Source: Candidatus Melainabacteria bacterium
GTDB lineage: Bacteria > Cyanobacteriota > Vampirovibrionia > Obscuribacterales > Obscuribacteraceae
Assembly (NCBI GenBank): GCA_003153555.1
Contig: PLZS01000185.1
Location: forward strand, 137,249 to 201,248
DNA length: 64,000 bases
Direction of reading: 5' to 3'
The stretch's first letter is position 1. Each line of letters starts with the position of its first letter. A program made the position numbers and the translations under genes. The notes beneath the pieces were generated by a model. It saw only the letters and a program-made list of their open reading frames with translations, ran no database searches and was not told where the DNA came from. Below are positions 1 to 8,832 of the stretch, piece by piece.

Positions 1-1
1 T

Positions 2-670
2 GACGGCACAATTCTGATGTCTGGATTACCCAACAATATCTTCTTGCGCCGGGCTGACCTTTGTTTCAATCGGGGCCAATACACTCTTGCTGTACAGCAT
101 TACACACGAACGCTGCAGGCACTAAAGGTTGATGAAACTAGCAGCAAAGTCGAAAGAAAAATCATTGATCAGTTACGTGCCGAGATTATAATTGAGTTAG
201 CAATTATGTACTGCAAAGCACAAATGGTTGATAAAGCTGCTGCTATTTCCAGCGGAGTTTCTCATGAAAGAGCGTTTGAATGTGTCGGTGGCGTCTTGTT
301 TTTAGCCAAGTTGAATTACGTTTTGGGTGTGGTGGCACTCAATGATGGTGAACTAAGAATGTCTGAAGACTATCTCGAAAAAGCCCTGAGCATGGGACGA
401 CGATATGCGGTGCTTTCGCGCGCAGAAGTGGCTGATGTCACTGCAGCTATGGCTATGTTAGCCGAGGCCAATCAAAATAATGCTGTGGCTGACAGCTTAT
501 TCTGCCAGGCACTGGAAGCAAAGAAAAGCTTCTTTGGTTCTGATCACCCACAAACTGCTTATGTCCTGGAGTCCTACGGCGCTTTTCTTAATAGAACTGG
601 CACCCACACAAAGGCAGACGAGGTTCTCTCCCAAGCTAGAAACATTCGGGCATCAGCGACAGGAAGCTAA
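2..670 (+). CDS. TPR-repeat protein, 5' end outside the window
   Basis: The reading frame is open to the left edge (codons for D-G-T-I-L precede the first ATG at position 17), so the gene probably begins upstream and only its C-terminal ~220 residues are seen. The visible part is a run of helix pairs with TPR spacing (FNRGQYTLAVQHYTRTL, LGVVALNDGELRMSEDYLEKAL) and a last repeat of the kinesin-light-chain type (KKSFFGSDHPQTAYVLESYGAFLNRTG). TPRs mediate protein-protein contacts, and no catalytic motif is visible. Related proteins carry such TPRs behind a kinase domain, but nothing here proves that arrangement. Confidence is high for TPR and low for any specific role. Confidence 0.8.
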   Translation, partial: DGTILMSGLPNNIFLRRADLCFNRGQYTLAVQHYTRTLQALKVDETSSKVERKIIDQLRAEIIIELAIMYCKAQMVDKAAAISSGVSHERAFECVGGVLFLAKLNYVLGVVALNDGELRMSEDYLEKALSMGRRYAVLSRAEVADVTAAMAMLAEANQNNAVADSLFCQALEAKKSFFGSDHPQTAYVLESYGAFLNRTGTHTKADEVLSQARNIRASATGS

Positions 671-949
671 CCGCATAAACTTTTTCACAACGCACGAGAC
701 CATTGTTGATAGTTCTCTTTCTTCTTAGCACCCTTTGGAAAATCAATCTGCCACCATTAAATGCCTCGGCGCAATATCGGATTAACATCTGAACGAAAAA
801 CGCTCGATCCAAATTCGAACCTTTGAGAAGACCAAGCCTGATAGACTATGACGACTCTGGAATCCGCCGCCGTATGTTTCGGCTATGTGATCTCTTCCAG
901 GTTAGACGCCTTAACAGGCTTAGTATTCTCGATGCCAAAGGAGCTAATA

Positions 950-1972
950 ATGTCGAATCATTTCACTGGCCTTGACCTTGGTCCACCTCTTGGGGACCAG
1001 AGACTAGACTTGTGCGATCTTTATGCTTTTCAATCGCCAACCGATCCTGCTAGGACAGTGCTCATCCTCAACGCTAATCCCTCGGCGGATGCGCTTCATC
1101 CTGAGGCGATCTATCGTCTGGCGATCGACAACAACGGAGATCTGTTGAACGACATCGCGTTCAGTTTTGTGTTTTCTGCGCCGCAGAACGGTAAACAGAC
1201 TGTGAACGTCTTTGTCGCAAAGGGCGCGGAGGCGCAGTCTGTTGAAGCAGTTGGCACAAAGATTATCTCCGACGCTGAGGTATCTTTTGGCGCCACGCCC
1301 AACATCGTTAAGTCTGGTGGTTACACATTCTTCGCGGGCTCTCGTAGTGATGCGTTCTTTTTCGATTACGACGGAATCAAGAATCTCTTCGATACTTCAG
1401 GTGGACGAAACTTTACCGCGCCTCACATGGAGGGCGGCAAGTCTCCATGGACCGGCAAGGACTCGAACACTGAAGCCAATGTATTTTCGATCGTAATGGA
1501 GTTGCCGACTAGCGAGCTCGGCGCCAATCCGATGATCCGCATCTGGGGGCGATGCAGTGTGCGACGCGACGGCAAGCTGCTCCATGTCGATCGCGCTGGT
1601 CACCCTTCAGTCAGCAGCTTCTTCAACACAGACGAGACCAAAGAGGAATACAATGCCAGCGAGCCGGTTAACGATTACAAGCGCTGGCTCGAATTGTTTG
1701 TGCACTTGATGGGACACACGGGCAATTACACAAGGGAAGAAGCGATCGCAGCAATCAACGAAGCTGGCATTCTGCCTGACATGCTAAGTTACGATCCCTC
1801 GAAACCCGCGACATATCCCAACGGACGCGTCTTCACCGACGACGTGATAAACGCGCGACTCTCATTCCTCTCCAACGGGGATATTCCACCCGATGGACTT
1901 TCACCGCACACCGATATTCTGAAGGAGTTCCCCTACATAGGCACCCCGCATCCGGTGAAAAGCTTGGTCTGA
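950..1972 (+). CDS. DUF4331 family protein
   Basis: A 340-residue protein opening with SNHFTGLDLGPPLGDQRLDLCDLY, which matches the conserved N terminus of DUF4331 proteins (function unknown). The frame is open further upstream to 848, but ATG 950 is preferred because AAAGGAG lies at 937-943 with good spacing and because it gives the family's usual start. No signal peptide or membrane segment is visible. The gene stands alone, with about 280 bases upstream and 140 downstream lacking other genes. Its codon use looks more GC-rich than the neighbours (many gcg/cgc/gac codons), which hints at separate acquisition but was not calculated. The family is recognised; the role is unknown. Confidence 0.85.
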   Translation: MSNHFTGLDLGPPLGDQRLDLCDLYAFQSPTDPARTVLILNANPSADALHPEAIYRLAIDNNGDLLNDIAFSFVFSAPQNGKQTVNVFVAKGAEAQSVEAVGTKIISDAEVSFGATPNIVKSGGYTFFAGSRSDAFFFDYDGIKNLFDTSGGRNFTAPHMEGGKSPWTGKDSNTEANVFSIVMELPTSELGANPMIRIWGRCSVRRDGKLLHVDRAGHPSVSSFFNTDETKEEYNASEPVNDYKRWLELFVHLMGHTGNYTREEAIAAINEAGILPDMLSYDPSKPATYPNGRVFTDDVINARLSFLSNGDIPPDGLSPHTDILKEFPYIGTPHPVKSLV

Positions 1973-2111
1973 TTCCCACAAGGAGACGGAATATTTTACG
2001 CTTTTACTTGTGACTGCGACGATCGCTTTGTAGCGGTTTCTTTTCAATCGACATGATTGTGGTTGATTCTCTGATCGATTACTTGTCTAGGAATATGGTG
2101 GTGTATGTGAC

Positions 2112-2561
2112 TTAGTCTGGTGCTTTCTGAAGCCGTAGAAGCTTCGATTCCAGGTTTACAACATGTTGGTGCAGTGCTTTCATTTCGACTAGCAGAATGC
2201 CTACATCCTTCGAAGATATTCGGTGGCTGGTATCGGCAGATACCGATGCGGTATATGGTGCATCCTCCTCTCGAACCCCGCTATGATTTTGTTCTGTTGG
2301 CGAAAAGTAAGGTTGTAGCTTGGCTGGTACACCCAGCTGCAGTCGTTCCCAAACCCATTCTCTACATAAAACGCCTGGCGGTACTTTTCGTAACTCAGCT
2401 GTATCTAGCAGCTTCTCCATAAATTGTGCATCAGCTCTAAACTGCACTATGCCGCGATCGATTACTCGCTGTCTTAGTTTTCGTCGTCCTTTTTCTAACG
2501 CTTTCTTTGTCCGTCCAGACACTTCGCCATCTTCAATTTGATCGTCATAATCACCTTTCAT
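2112..2561 (-). CDS. Small basic protein with possible ribbon-helix-helix-like middle and C-terminal coiled coil
   Basis: 149 residues. The first third is charged (DDQIEDGEVSGRTKKALEKGRRKLRQR). The middle stretch VQFRADAQFMEKLLDTAELRKVPPGVLCREW has the alternation of a beta strand plus two helices seen in ribbon-helix-helix DNA binders. The last ~35 residues (VGILLVEMKALHQHVVNLESKLLRLQ) form a heptad-like coiled coil. An AGAGAAGAG purine tract just before the ATG serves as ribosome-binding site. Opposing-strand frames in the same interval look less protein-like. A palindromic site lies about 130 bases upstream (2683-2726), which would fit a DNA-binding regulator controlling itself. That link is inference. 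Confidence 0.6.
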   Translation of the reverse strand: MKGDYDDQIEDGEVSGRTKKALEKGRRKLRQRVIDRGIVQFRADAQFMEKLLDTAELRKVPPGVLCREWVWERLQLGVPAKLQPYFSPTEQNHSGVREEDAPYTASVSADTSHRISSKDVGILLVEMKALHQHVVNLESKLLRLQKAPD

Positions 2562-2682
2562 TATTCTCTTCTCTTTTCAAAATTCGCCTGCGATAGGGAG
2601 CTTGCCTGTCGCGTTATCCCCCATTTAAAGGCTTCCGGAGCAAAATATGGATCCTCTTCAGTAGTCAGGATCATCAGGTGTC

Positions 2683-2726
2683 ACAAAACCCTCCTGTAGT
2701 ACACTGTACTACTAGGCGCGTTTTGT
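2683..2726. promoter_or_regulatory. Nested palindrome, possible operator
   Basis: The site holds GTAGTACA (2696-2703) and TGTACTAC (2705-2712), a perfect 8-bp inverted repeat around a single base. It is enclosed by ACAAAAC (2683-2689) and GTTTTGT (2720-2726). It lies between the 3' end of the lipM-like gene and the start of the small basic protein gene, both on the minus strand. No U-tract of terminator type follows on either strand, so an operator or protein-binding site is likelier than a terminator. The binding protein is unknown. Confidence 0.45.
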
Positions 2727-2766
2727 GTAAAGCCCCGCAATTTCGACCAGTATGTCCACCCTTGGG

Positions 2767-3678
2767 TCATGTGGTCAAATCACTTATTTGATATTTGGGA
2801 ACGAGCTTTTCGATCCGCTCTAGTTCGTAATTAGAAATTTGCGAAGGCACCAGGGTTTTTCCGAAGGCAGTTTCGAAACCATGTTTCATTGCCACTTCAA
2901 GCTCCGGCATCGAAACACTTCTTGCGAGGACTTCGAACAAGTTTGCGTGTCTATAGCCGTTGACTTGTTGTGCATTGCCGAATACTTCCGCCATTTTGTT
3001 TTGGTCTTGGTTCAGAAGAATGGAACCATGTTGCAACACTGCATTCTTGCGACGCAATTGAGCGCTACCGATCATCTTTTTGCCGCCGTACTGGAGATCC
3101 GCATTGGTAGTGGCTCTGAAGCAGTCATAATTGGCGCGGTAGTCAGAGTTGGAGGTGCCGAGTTCTAGAGTGATACCGAATTCTTTTACCGCTTCTATCA
3201 ATCCCTGACAAATTTGTTTATAAGCAATTGCCACGCTTGTGCTAAGAAACCCTTGCTGCGGCTGCAGACCTTCTTGCACTGTATTCGGTGACGATACCGA
3301 GGAAGGTGACGACCGATCAGTTGATGACGGCAAAATCGAAACAGAATTTTGATTTGATTGATGTTCGCTGGCTGCTCTGTCCTTATCCTTGTCACCAATA
3401 CTGGTGCCGACAAAAGAGTATGTCAAATCGCCAAGGTGTAGAACAGCCCGTCCGCCTGTTGGTCTGCGAACGACATCCAAACCATGATCTTTAATTGATT
3501 GGATTTCCTGAGAAGTAATCTTTTGAGAATAGCCAATCGAAATCGCCGCTGGTTTCCATCCATACAAACGCAAAGTTGGTGGCACCTCACCAGCGAGATG
3601 CGCTTCCAAGATCGCTTCATCCGCCGCCATGTTGAACGCAGGTTCGAACTCGCCATAGGTGATGAGGCGCCAGTCCAT
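2767..3678 (-). CDS. lipM: Octanoyltransferase / lipoate-protein ligase family (LipM-like)
   Basis: A 303-residue member of the BPL_LplA_LipB family, which transfers octanoate or lipoate to lipoyl domains of 2-oxoacid dehydrogenases and GcvH in the cytoplasm. Visible motifs are FNMAADEAI (15-23), RRPTGGRAVLH (71-81), the conserved lysine region GGKKMIGSAQ (198-207) and QHGSILL (216-222). Cys186 in YDCF sits where LipM enzymes carry their acyl-thioester cysteine, which favours LipM over ATP-dependent LplA. An insertion of about 45 low-complexity Ser/Gln-rich residues (95-140) makes it slightly longer than usual LipM proteins. It starts 5 bases after the pyrimidine phosphorylase stop, so the two are probably cotranscribed. 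Whether it is a transferase or a ligase needs assay. Confidence 0.82.
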   Translation of the reverse strand: MDWRLITYGEFEPAFNMAADEAILEAHLAGEVPPTLRLYGWKPAAISIGYSQKITSQEIQSIKDHGLDVVRRPTGGRAVLHLGDLTYSFVGTSIGDKDKDRAASEHQSNQNSVSILPSSTDRSSPSSVSSPNTVQEGLQPQQGFLSTSVAIAYKQICQGLIEAVKEFGITLELGTSNSDYRANYDCFRATTNADLQYGGKKMIGSAQLRRKNAVLQHGSILLNQDQNKMAEVFGNAQQVNGYRHANLFEVLARSVSMPELEVAMKHGFETAFGKTLVPSQISNYELERIEKLVPKYQISDLTT

Positions 3679-3683
3679 GGAAC

Positions 3684-4994
3684 TTAAGAGACGCTTGCTT
3701 TGATTATCGGTGGAGCTGTAACGGCAGTATCACTATAAGTAAATGCTTCTTCGAGTTTAGCGCGAGCAGCTTCGTATTCTTGTTTGGTATCTGCGTAGAT
3801 GTCGGCGATAGGTTGTCCGCCTTCAACTTTTGCACCAACTTTGTCTCGAAGCACCACACCGACTGCTAAATTGATCGGCTCTCCTTTTTTAGTGCGTCCC
3901 GCACCCATCAACTTGCAAGCCTCTGCGACTTTCCGTCCGTCGAGATGCTTGACCCATTTGGTGCCCGTTCCTGGAACTAGAAAATCGTATCTTTGTTTTG
4001 CCGTCGGCATCAAAGAATAATCTTCGATCACGCTAGCGTTGCCACCTTGCGCTTTTATAAGAGTGCGGAAACTCTCAAGCGCTTTGCCGCTTTCCATCAA
4101 GTCTCTAAGTACTTTGTGTGCGGATGCAGCATCCTTACACTTACCTGCGGTGATTAGAGCAAGGGAACCCAACTCCATACATAGTTCTTGCAAATCAGAT
4201 GGTCCGCCACCTTTCAAAGTTTCAATCGCCTCGATCACTTCGAGAGTATGACCAACAGCCAATCCTAAAGGTTGCTCCATATCAGTAACGACAGCAGTGA
4301 CTGGACGTTTCAAACGATGACCAACTTCGACCATTGTCCGAGCCAATTCTGTGGCTTTTTCTTCTGTTTCCATAAAGGCACCACGTCCGCACTTAACATC
4401 GAGAATGATCAAGTTAGCGCCAGCAGCGATTTTTTTGGACATCACCGATGCGGCAATCAATGGAATGGATTCAACCGTACCTGTGACATCGCGCATCGCA
4501 TAAATTTTGCCGTCGGCAGGTGCAAGTTCTTGAGTTTGGCCGCCGATCGCCATTCCTATCTTTTTGACCTGGCTAATAAAATGGTCAATGGAAAGATCGC
4601 TTTTAAAACCAGGAATGGCATCGAGCTTGTCAATTGTTCCGCCAGTATGACCGAGACCGCGACCCGAGAGCTTTGCCATCGGGATGCCTGCGGCTGCGAG
4701 CAAAGGCACGAACACTAAGGTCGTTTTGTCTCCAACTCCGCCGGTACTGTGCTTATCGGCGACGAGTGGTCCGATGGATGACAGATCTAAAACAGAACCA
4801 GATTTGCTCATTGCGTCGGTCAACCATGCCGTTTCGTCCGCGTTCATGCCGCGCCAGCAAACAGCCATTAGCCATGCTGAGAGTTGATAATCGGGAATTG
4901 ATGCGTCAGTGACGCCCTTGATCAAGAAATCGATCTCGGATTTTGAGTGTTCTCGTCCAGAGCGCTTGGCCAGGATGAGATCTACCATTCTCAC
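3684..4994 (-). CDS. pdp: Pyrimidine-nucleoside phosphorylase (thymidine phosphorylase family)
   Basis: Catalyses phosphorolysis of uridine and thymidine to base plus (deoxy)ribose-1-phosphate in nucleoside salvage. The sequence follows bacterial Pdp/DeoA end to end: MVDLILAKRSG start, DKHSTGGVGDKTT phosphate loop, SGRGLGHTGGTIDKL, ALRDVTGTV-like AMRDVTGTVESIPLI, SKKIAAGANLIILDVKCGRGAFM, and the C-terminal GAGRTKKGEPIN block. I take the GTG at 4994 as start (436 residues, the normal family length). GGAG lies 9 bases upstream of it, and the longer frame to 5108 adds 38 residues that do not resemble the family. It is the first gene of a two-gene minus-strand unit with the lipM-like gene. Confidence 0.93.
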   Translation of the reverse strand: MRMVDLILAKRSGREHSKSEIDFLIKGVTDASIPDYQLSAWLMAVCWRGMNADETAWLTDAMSKSGSVLDLSSIGPLVADKHSTGGVGDKTTLVFVPLLAAAGIPMAKLSGRGLGHTGGTIDKLDAIPGFKSDLSIDHFISQVKKIGMAIGGQTQELAPADGKIYAMRDVTGTVESIPLIAASVMSKKIAAGANLIILDVKCGRGAFMETEEKATELARTMVEVGHRLKRPVTAVVTDMEQPLGLAVGHTLEVIEAIETLKGGGPSDLQELCMELGSLALITAGKCKDAASAHKVLRDLMESGKALESFRTLIKAQGGNASVIEDYSLMPTAKQRYDFLVPGTGTKWVKHLDGRKVAEACKLMGAGRTKKGEPINLAVGVVLRDKVGAKVEGGQPIADIYADTKQEYEAARAKLEEAFTYSDTAVTAPPIIKASVS

Positions 4995-5263
4995 TAATTT
5001 TGTCTCCAATTCTTGGTTTTGGCTGCTTCTGTCGTAGCCCCCACCCAGGCTAGCCTCTTGACGACTTCGCCAAGATCTGGATAATGGGGAATAGGGAGCG
5101 AGACCCACGAAGCATACTATGAAGTCTTATCGGTCTCCTCCCCTTTTTATTGGGAATATTCTGTGAAGAATTGGCGTCCTTAACGCCATGACCTAAAACA
5201 CTTTGCTTGCAGGTGTTATCCTTTCTTTGCTCGGGCATACCAGGACCCGGACGAAGGAATCAG

Positions 5264-6118
5264 ATGCAGACCCTTCCAAACGTCAAAGAAGAAAAAGGCA
5301 CCAGAGCGGCGGCTCGGCTTGGTCAGATTAACTTCATCAATTCGTTGCCTGTAATCGTGCCGATGATGCGGCACTGCGACAACCTCAGGGCACAGATTGT
5401 TTTAGCGACGCCATCCGAACTTAACCGTCAATATGCTGAGAACAAGCTTGATCTCGGCGCCATGAGTTCATTTTTCTACCTGCAAAGCAACGATATGCAG
5501 CTTGTTCACGGGCTTTCCATATCGAGTGTGGGACCTGTTGGTAGTGTTTTGTTCTTCAGTAAAAAGGATCCGCGCGAGCTGACTAATTGCAGAGTAGCTG
5601 TGCCAATGTCATCGGCTACTTCAATCAATTTACTGAGAGTGCTGTTGCTGGAACAATTTGGAGTTCAACCGATTTTGGTGAACGCTGAGTCGCCTGACTT
5701 GGACAGGGAAGATCTGGATGGTGCGCTCGTAATCGGAGATCGCGCCTTGCTCGTCGATCCAGCTTGGTCCGCCAAATTCGTCAGGCTCGATATGGGTGCA
5801 TGGTGGTTTGAAAATTATCACTTGCCGATGACATTTGGTGTGTGGGCCGCGAAAACAAAATGGGCCGAATCAAATCCTGAAATGTTCGTTGATTTGAGTG
5901 CCGCACTTGTGTTGGCTGCTAAAGAGGGACTTTCCACTGATTTGGATAAAGTGATCGATCAGTCGATGGAACGTCTTCCGTTATCTCGCATTCGGTTGCA
6001 GAAATATTTCAAAGAGGAACTCAATTTCGAATTTGGTGCCTCCCACCAAAAGGGGCTTGAGCTGTATCGCGACCTGTGTCACAAATACAAACTTTTTCAT
6101 TCAAGTCACTCTCAATGA
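5264..6118 (+). CDS. mqnA: Chorismate dehydratase MqnA (futalosine menaquinone pathway)
   Basis: A 284-residue MqnA/MqnD-type protein. GQINFINSLPV at the N terminus, DLGAMSSFFYLQS, and the late ALVIGDRALL and TFGVWAAK segments are typical of MqnA, which dehydrates chorismate to 3-[(1-carboxyvinyl)oxy]benzoate. MqnD is the nearest alternative. The GxINFxNSLPV start and GDRAL motif favour MqnA. ATG 5264 is chosen because GAAGGA precedes it, giving a family-like start; the frame is open to 5207. The stop overlaps a possible downstream ATG (ATGA at 6115), suggesting coupling with the following lipoprotein gene. No other mqn gene lies in the window. Confidence 0.88.
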   Translation: MQTLPNVKEEKGTRAAARLGQINFINSLPVIVPMMRHCDNLRAQIVLATPSELNRQYAENKLDLGAMSSFFYLQSNDMQLVHGLSISSVGPVGSVLFFSKKDPRELTNCRVAVPMSSATSINLLRVLLLEQFGVQPILVNAESPDLDREDLDGALVIGDRALLVDPAWSAKFVRLDMGAWWFENYHLPMTFGVWAAKTKWAESNPEMFVDLSAALVLAAKEGLSTDLDKVIDQSMERLPLSRIRLQKYFKEELNFEFGASHQKGLELYRDLCHKYKLFHSSHSQ

Positions 6119-6146
6119 ACTTATCCTTGGATCGTCTATCTGAGAA

Positions 6147-6255
6147 GCGCCCATCCGAGGAGGGCCTCTGCAGCAAGCTGCTCGGCTCCTGCACACTAGT
6201 GGGGTCTGTCCTAGGAGGGACTATGCAGCAAGCTGCTCGGCTCCTGCAGCAAGCT
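6147..6255. repeat. Two copies of a short dispersed repeat
   Basis: Two adjacent copies (about 6147-6191 and 6211-6255) share GCAGCAAGCTGCTCGGCTCC preceded by a GAGGAGGG/AGGAGGGA purine block. A third copy lies at 28229-28286. The copies are in different reading frames relative to each other, so the similarity is at DNA level. The second copy carries the likely ribosome-binding site and start of the lipoprotein gene. Confidence 0.7.
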
Positions 6256-6861
6256 GCCCGACTCCGCAAGCCGCTCGGCTTACATCTGCATAAATTGGCA
6301 CTTCTTTGCTTTTGCATTCTTGCAATTGCTGGGTGTTCCGAACAATCCGCAACGCCGCCAGTGCTGCCGAAAGTTCCAGATGACGAGTTGAGAAAGTCGA
6401 TCACTGATCAAGCGCATCAAGTCGATCAAACGGTTATTGACGGTTGGTTTTTTGGCCAGGAACCAAGACTTTTTAAAAGCGCGTATAGGAAAACAACGCC
6501 CGAACAGAAAGCTGCGTTTGCGATGGACTACGCAAAAATGATTACGAATTCTGGTCAACAAATGGAAGTTAAATGGGATAGCTACGTTCCATATTCGAAG
6601 CGTCGTGACTTCGCAAGCCAGTGGTGGAGCGACCCCGCTCATGACACGGAATTTGTGAAACAGGATCCTAAGTATAAAGTGATGTGGATCCACGAGGCGC
6701 TTCTTGATGGAAGTGAATTGTGGTGGCGTTCATATGAACGATTAGGCGGTGCGAGTGTGCCGCCGCCAGCTGTTCTTGCTCATGATGCTGAACAGAGTCT
6801 TGTCTCTAAATATTCTGAAAGCGATAATAATCCCGGCAGTTTTAGTACACAGCCGCGCTAA
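6223..6861 (+). CDS. Lipoprotein of unknown function
   Basis: The protein has a lipoprotein signal peptide, with a basic n-region, hydrophobic LALLCFCILAIAGC and lipobox LAIAGC ending at Cys38. About 170 mature residues follow, rich in Trp and Tyr (WFFGQEPRLF, DFASQWWSDPAHD, SELWWRSYERLGG) with no family I recognise. The start is uncertain. ATG 6223 has AGGAGG 4 bases upstream and is preferred. ATG 6115 overlaps the mqnA stop but would add a repeat-derived leader. The start codon and first residues (MQQAARLL) belong to the short dispersed repeat, so this gene appears to have recruited a repeat copy as its translation start. Confidence 0.7.
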   Translation: MQQAARLLQQAARLRKPLGLHLHKLALLCFCILAIAGCSEQSATPPVLPKVPDDELRKSITDQAHQVDQTVIDGWFFGQEPRLFKSAYRKTTPEQKAAFAMDYAKMITNSGQQMEVKWDSYVPYSKRRDFASQWWSDPAHDTEFVKQDPKYKVMWIHEALLDGSELWWRSYERLGGASVPPPAVLAHDAEQSLVSKYSESDNNPGSFSTQPR

Positions 6862-7051
6862 AGCAGCACACCAAATTTTGTTTGGTTGCACCACATCACA
6901 GGTCGAGCAGTGGACCTCTCGTTTAGTCCCGATCGGCTGAGGGCATATTTGGCCCGGAGTCTGTTTCGGGGCTGGTTAAAAACCCTCGCTCCATTTCTAT
7001 TGGGATATGCGGCTAGCATAGCCGTGCTCCAAAATTGAGGGCTCGATTTCT

Positions 7052-7306
7052 ATGCAAAGCAGCAAACGTCCTGAAAGTACGCCTCCATCAAGAGCCGCGG
7101 ACAATCAGGATTGGATTGCTAAGGTAAAGAGAATTACTCTGATTTTGACTGTCGTTACAGCTTTGATCGTGGCTGGCGTCAAGCTCTTTGAAGCTGTATC
7201 CACTGCCGCTACAATTTCACCGCATATCCAGCAGTTACAAGGCGACCTGGATAAAACCTATGACCGGACGCACCGCGAACTGGAAAAATACAACAACAGA
7301 CCATAA
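7052..7306 (+). CDS. Small single-pass membrane protein
   Basis: 84 residues: a polar N terminus (QSSKRPESTPPSRAADNQDW), one hydrophobic segment at about residues 31-47 (ITLILTVVTALIVAGVKLF), and a charged helical tail (IQQLQGDLDKTYDRTHRELEKYNN) that could pair as a short coiled coil. GAGGG lies upstream at a usable distance. No homologue is recognised. It sits 180 bases before the Ser/Thr kinase gene on the same strand but has its own upstream region. A real gene is likely from composition and topology. Confidence 0.6.
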   Translation: MQSSKRPESTPPSRAADNQDWIAKVKRITLILTVVTALIVAGVKLFEAVSTAATISPHIQQLQGDLDKTYDRTHRELEKYNNRP

Positions 7307-7414
7307 GCACTGGTGTTACTTCGTCCGAACTTAAGCAGCGTTTCGATTGTTGAATATCGCCCAAGAAGTCCACTAATCTTTCGGGCTTGATTATTAGACT
7401 GAAGAGATGTCAAT

Positions 7415-7450
7415 GTTTGCTGTTTGGCAAACGTTAAACGTTGTTATACT
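7415..7450 (+). promoter_or_regulatory. Putative promoter with overlapping inverted repeat upstream of kinase gene
   Basis: An extended -10 (TGTTATACT, hexamer TATACT at 7445-7450) is preceded 15 bases upstream by TTGGCA (7424-7429). The perfect 6-bp inverted repeat GTTTGC (7415-7420) / GCAAAC (7427-7432) overlaps the -35, and AACGTT occurs twice inside the spacer. This arrangement suggests a repressor or activator site at the promoter of the kinase gene starting at 7487. The factor is unknown. Confidence 0.45.
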
Positions 7451-7486
7451 TAGGAGTGTTAATTTTGGAAGCGGTTTTAAACTTAA

Positions 7487-8785
7487 ATGGCTGGACCTCA
7501 AAATTCAGGTTCCTTTGACGACGGACCCAATCGGTCCAGTCAGCCTGCACCTCGTGAAGTTCATTTCGTGCTGCAAAAGCGCTACGAAGTGGTCAGCCAT
7601 CTCGGCCAAGGCGGCATGGGCACGGTTTACATGGCCAGAGATCTGCGGCTTGCCAACCGTCATTGTGTCGTCAAGAAATTAAGAGATGACTTCTTCAGAG
7701 AGGAAGACAAGCAAAAGGCGCTCGAATTCTTTAAACGAGAGGCTGATGTTCTTAGCCCCCTCAAACATCCAAACATTGTCAGCATTCTGGATTCTTTTCA
7801 AGAAGATGAAAACTATTACCTCGTCATGGAATATGTCGAGGGCGAGAATCTGCACCAAATGCTCAACAAGCGCGGTGAGCCGTTCCCCGAAGAACAGGTC
7901 TTACAGTGGGCTGTGCAGATTGCCGATGTGCTGCACTTCTTGCACAGTAATGACCCCAAAGTGATCTATCGTGACTTGAAGCCAAGCAACGTCATGATCG
8001 ATACCAAGGACCGGGTCAAACTGGTGGATTTCGGTATCGCCAGGCCATATGCGGAAGATTCTGACAATACACATGTGGTCTCAGCGGGTTACTCCCCTCC
8101 AGAGCAATACTGGGGCGCGGCGGATCCGCGGTCGGACATCTATGCTCTTGGTGCCACAATGCACTTCTTACTTACCGGGCAAGAGCCGCTGGCTCTTCAG
8201 GTCAGTTCGCCTAAGAGAATCAATCCAAAGATTTCGGATCATACGGATGAAATTGTTCAGCGAGCTACTGCGCAGGATGTTTGGTTGCGATATCAAAATG
8301 CGCCTGAAATGCAGCAGGAACTTGAATATGTGCCGAAACAAAAACAACCCTTGAAGCTTGTGCAAGCAGCCGTTGTTGTCGTGGGATGCTTGATGGTTCT
8401 TGGTTTAGGCAATTTTTTGATCTCCAAAATGGGCAGTCCAAAAGATTCTTCTATAGTCAAACAACCACAGATTGGCGATAAGACTCTCAAGCAAAAAGAT
8501 GATCAGATCAAGAGATTGACGGACGAAAAGAATCGCGCTCTTGAAAAAATCCGCGCCTATCAAACCCAGGATGACACAGCTTCTCAGCCTCCCTCGCTAG
8601 TTCCGTCGCTTGTTCTCCCGACTGAGCAGTCTCAAGCTATTGCGCAAAGACAGCCGCCTATTCCGGTGCCTGTACCTGAAAAATCTAAAGCCGTTGCCTT
8701 CAAAGAAATGGATGAAGCTTCTTTGACTGACCCTGAAGGACTAGCGCCTCTTGAAGAGGATAGCGGTAAGCGCGGTCTGAACTAG
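7487..8785 (+). CDS. Membrane-anchored Ser/Thr protein kinase (PknB type)
   Basis: 432 residues. The kinase domain covers ~33-285: glycine loop LGQGGMGTVY (39-48), VVKKL with the ATP lysine (63/64), catalytic loop YRDLKPSN (161-168, Tyr in place of the usual His of HRD), DFGIA (181-185), GYSPPEQY (201-208) and SDIYALGA (216-223). A single hydrophobic segment (291-312) follows, then a predicted coiled coil (KQKDDQIKRLTDEKNRALEKI) and a Pro-rich tail. It is therefore an N-in kinase with its C-terminal part probably outside the membrane. No PASTA repeats are present. It resembles the second kinase at 32275-33342, which lacks the membrane segment. Substrates are unknown. The neighbouring uppP and the distant mur cluster make a cell-envelope role conceivable but unproven. 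Confidence 0.93.
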   Translation: MAGPQNSGSFDDGPNRSSQPAPREVHFVLQKRYEVVSHLGQGGMGTVYMARDLRLANRHCVVKKLRDDFFREEDKQKALEFFKREADVLSPLKHPNIVSILDSFQEDENYYLVMEYVEGENLHQMLNKRGEPFPEEQVLQWAVQIADVLHFLHSNDPKVIYRDLKPSNVMIDTKDRVKLVDFGIARPYAEDSDNTHVVSAGYSPPEQYWGAADPRSDIYALGATMHFLLTGQEPLALQVSSPKRINPKISDHTDEIVQRATAQDVWLRYQNAPEMQQELEYVPKQKQPLKLVQAAVVVVGCLMVLGLGNFLISKMGSPKDSSIVKQPQIGDKTLKQKDDQIKRLTDEKNRALEKIRAYQTQDDTASQPPSLVPSLVLPTEQSQAIAQRQPPIPVPVPEKSKAVAFKEMDEASLTDPEGLAPLEEDSGKRGLN

Positions 8786-8808
8786 GCGCACTATATATGG
8801 TGTTGTCT

Positions 8809-8832
8809 GAGATGGAGCGTTTGCTCCATCTC
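8809..8832. terminator. Bidirectional terminator hairpin
   Basis: A perfect 10-bp stem GAGATGGAGC / GCTCCATCTC (8809-8818 and 8823-8832) with loop GTTT lies exactly between the convergent kinase gene and uppP. A TAGTGTTTT run follows on the plus strand. The last base of the stem is the end of the uppP stop codon. It would serve both transcripts. Confidence 0.75.

Noticed and set aside
4995..5108. N-terminal extension of pyrimidine-nucleoside phosphorylase
   Set aside because: The extra 38 residues do not resemble the family, and a GTG with a good ribosome-binding site gives the standard start.
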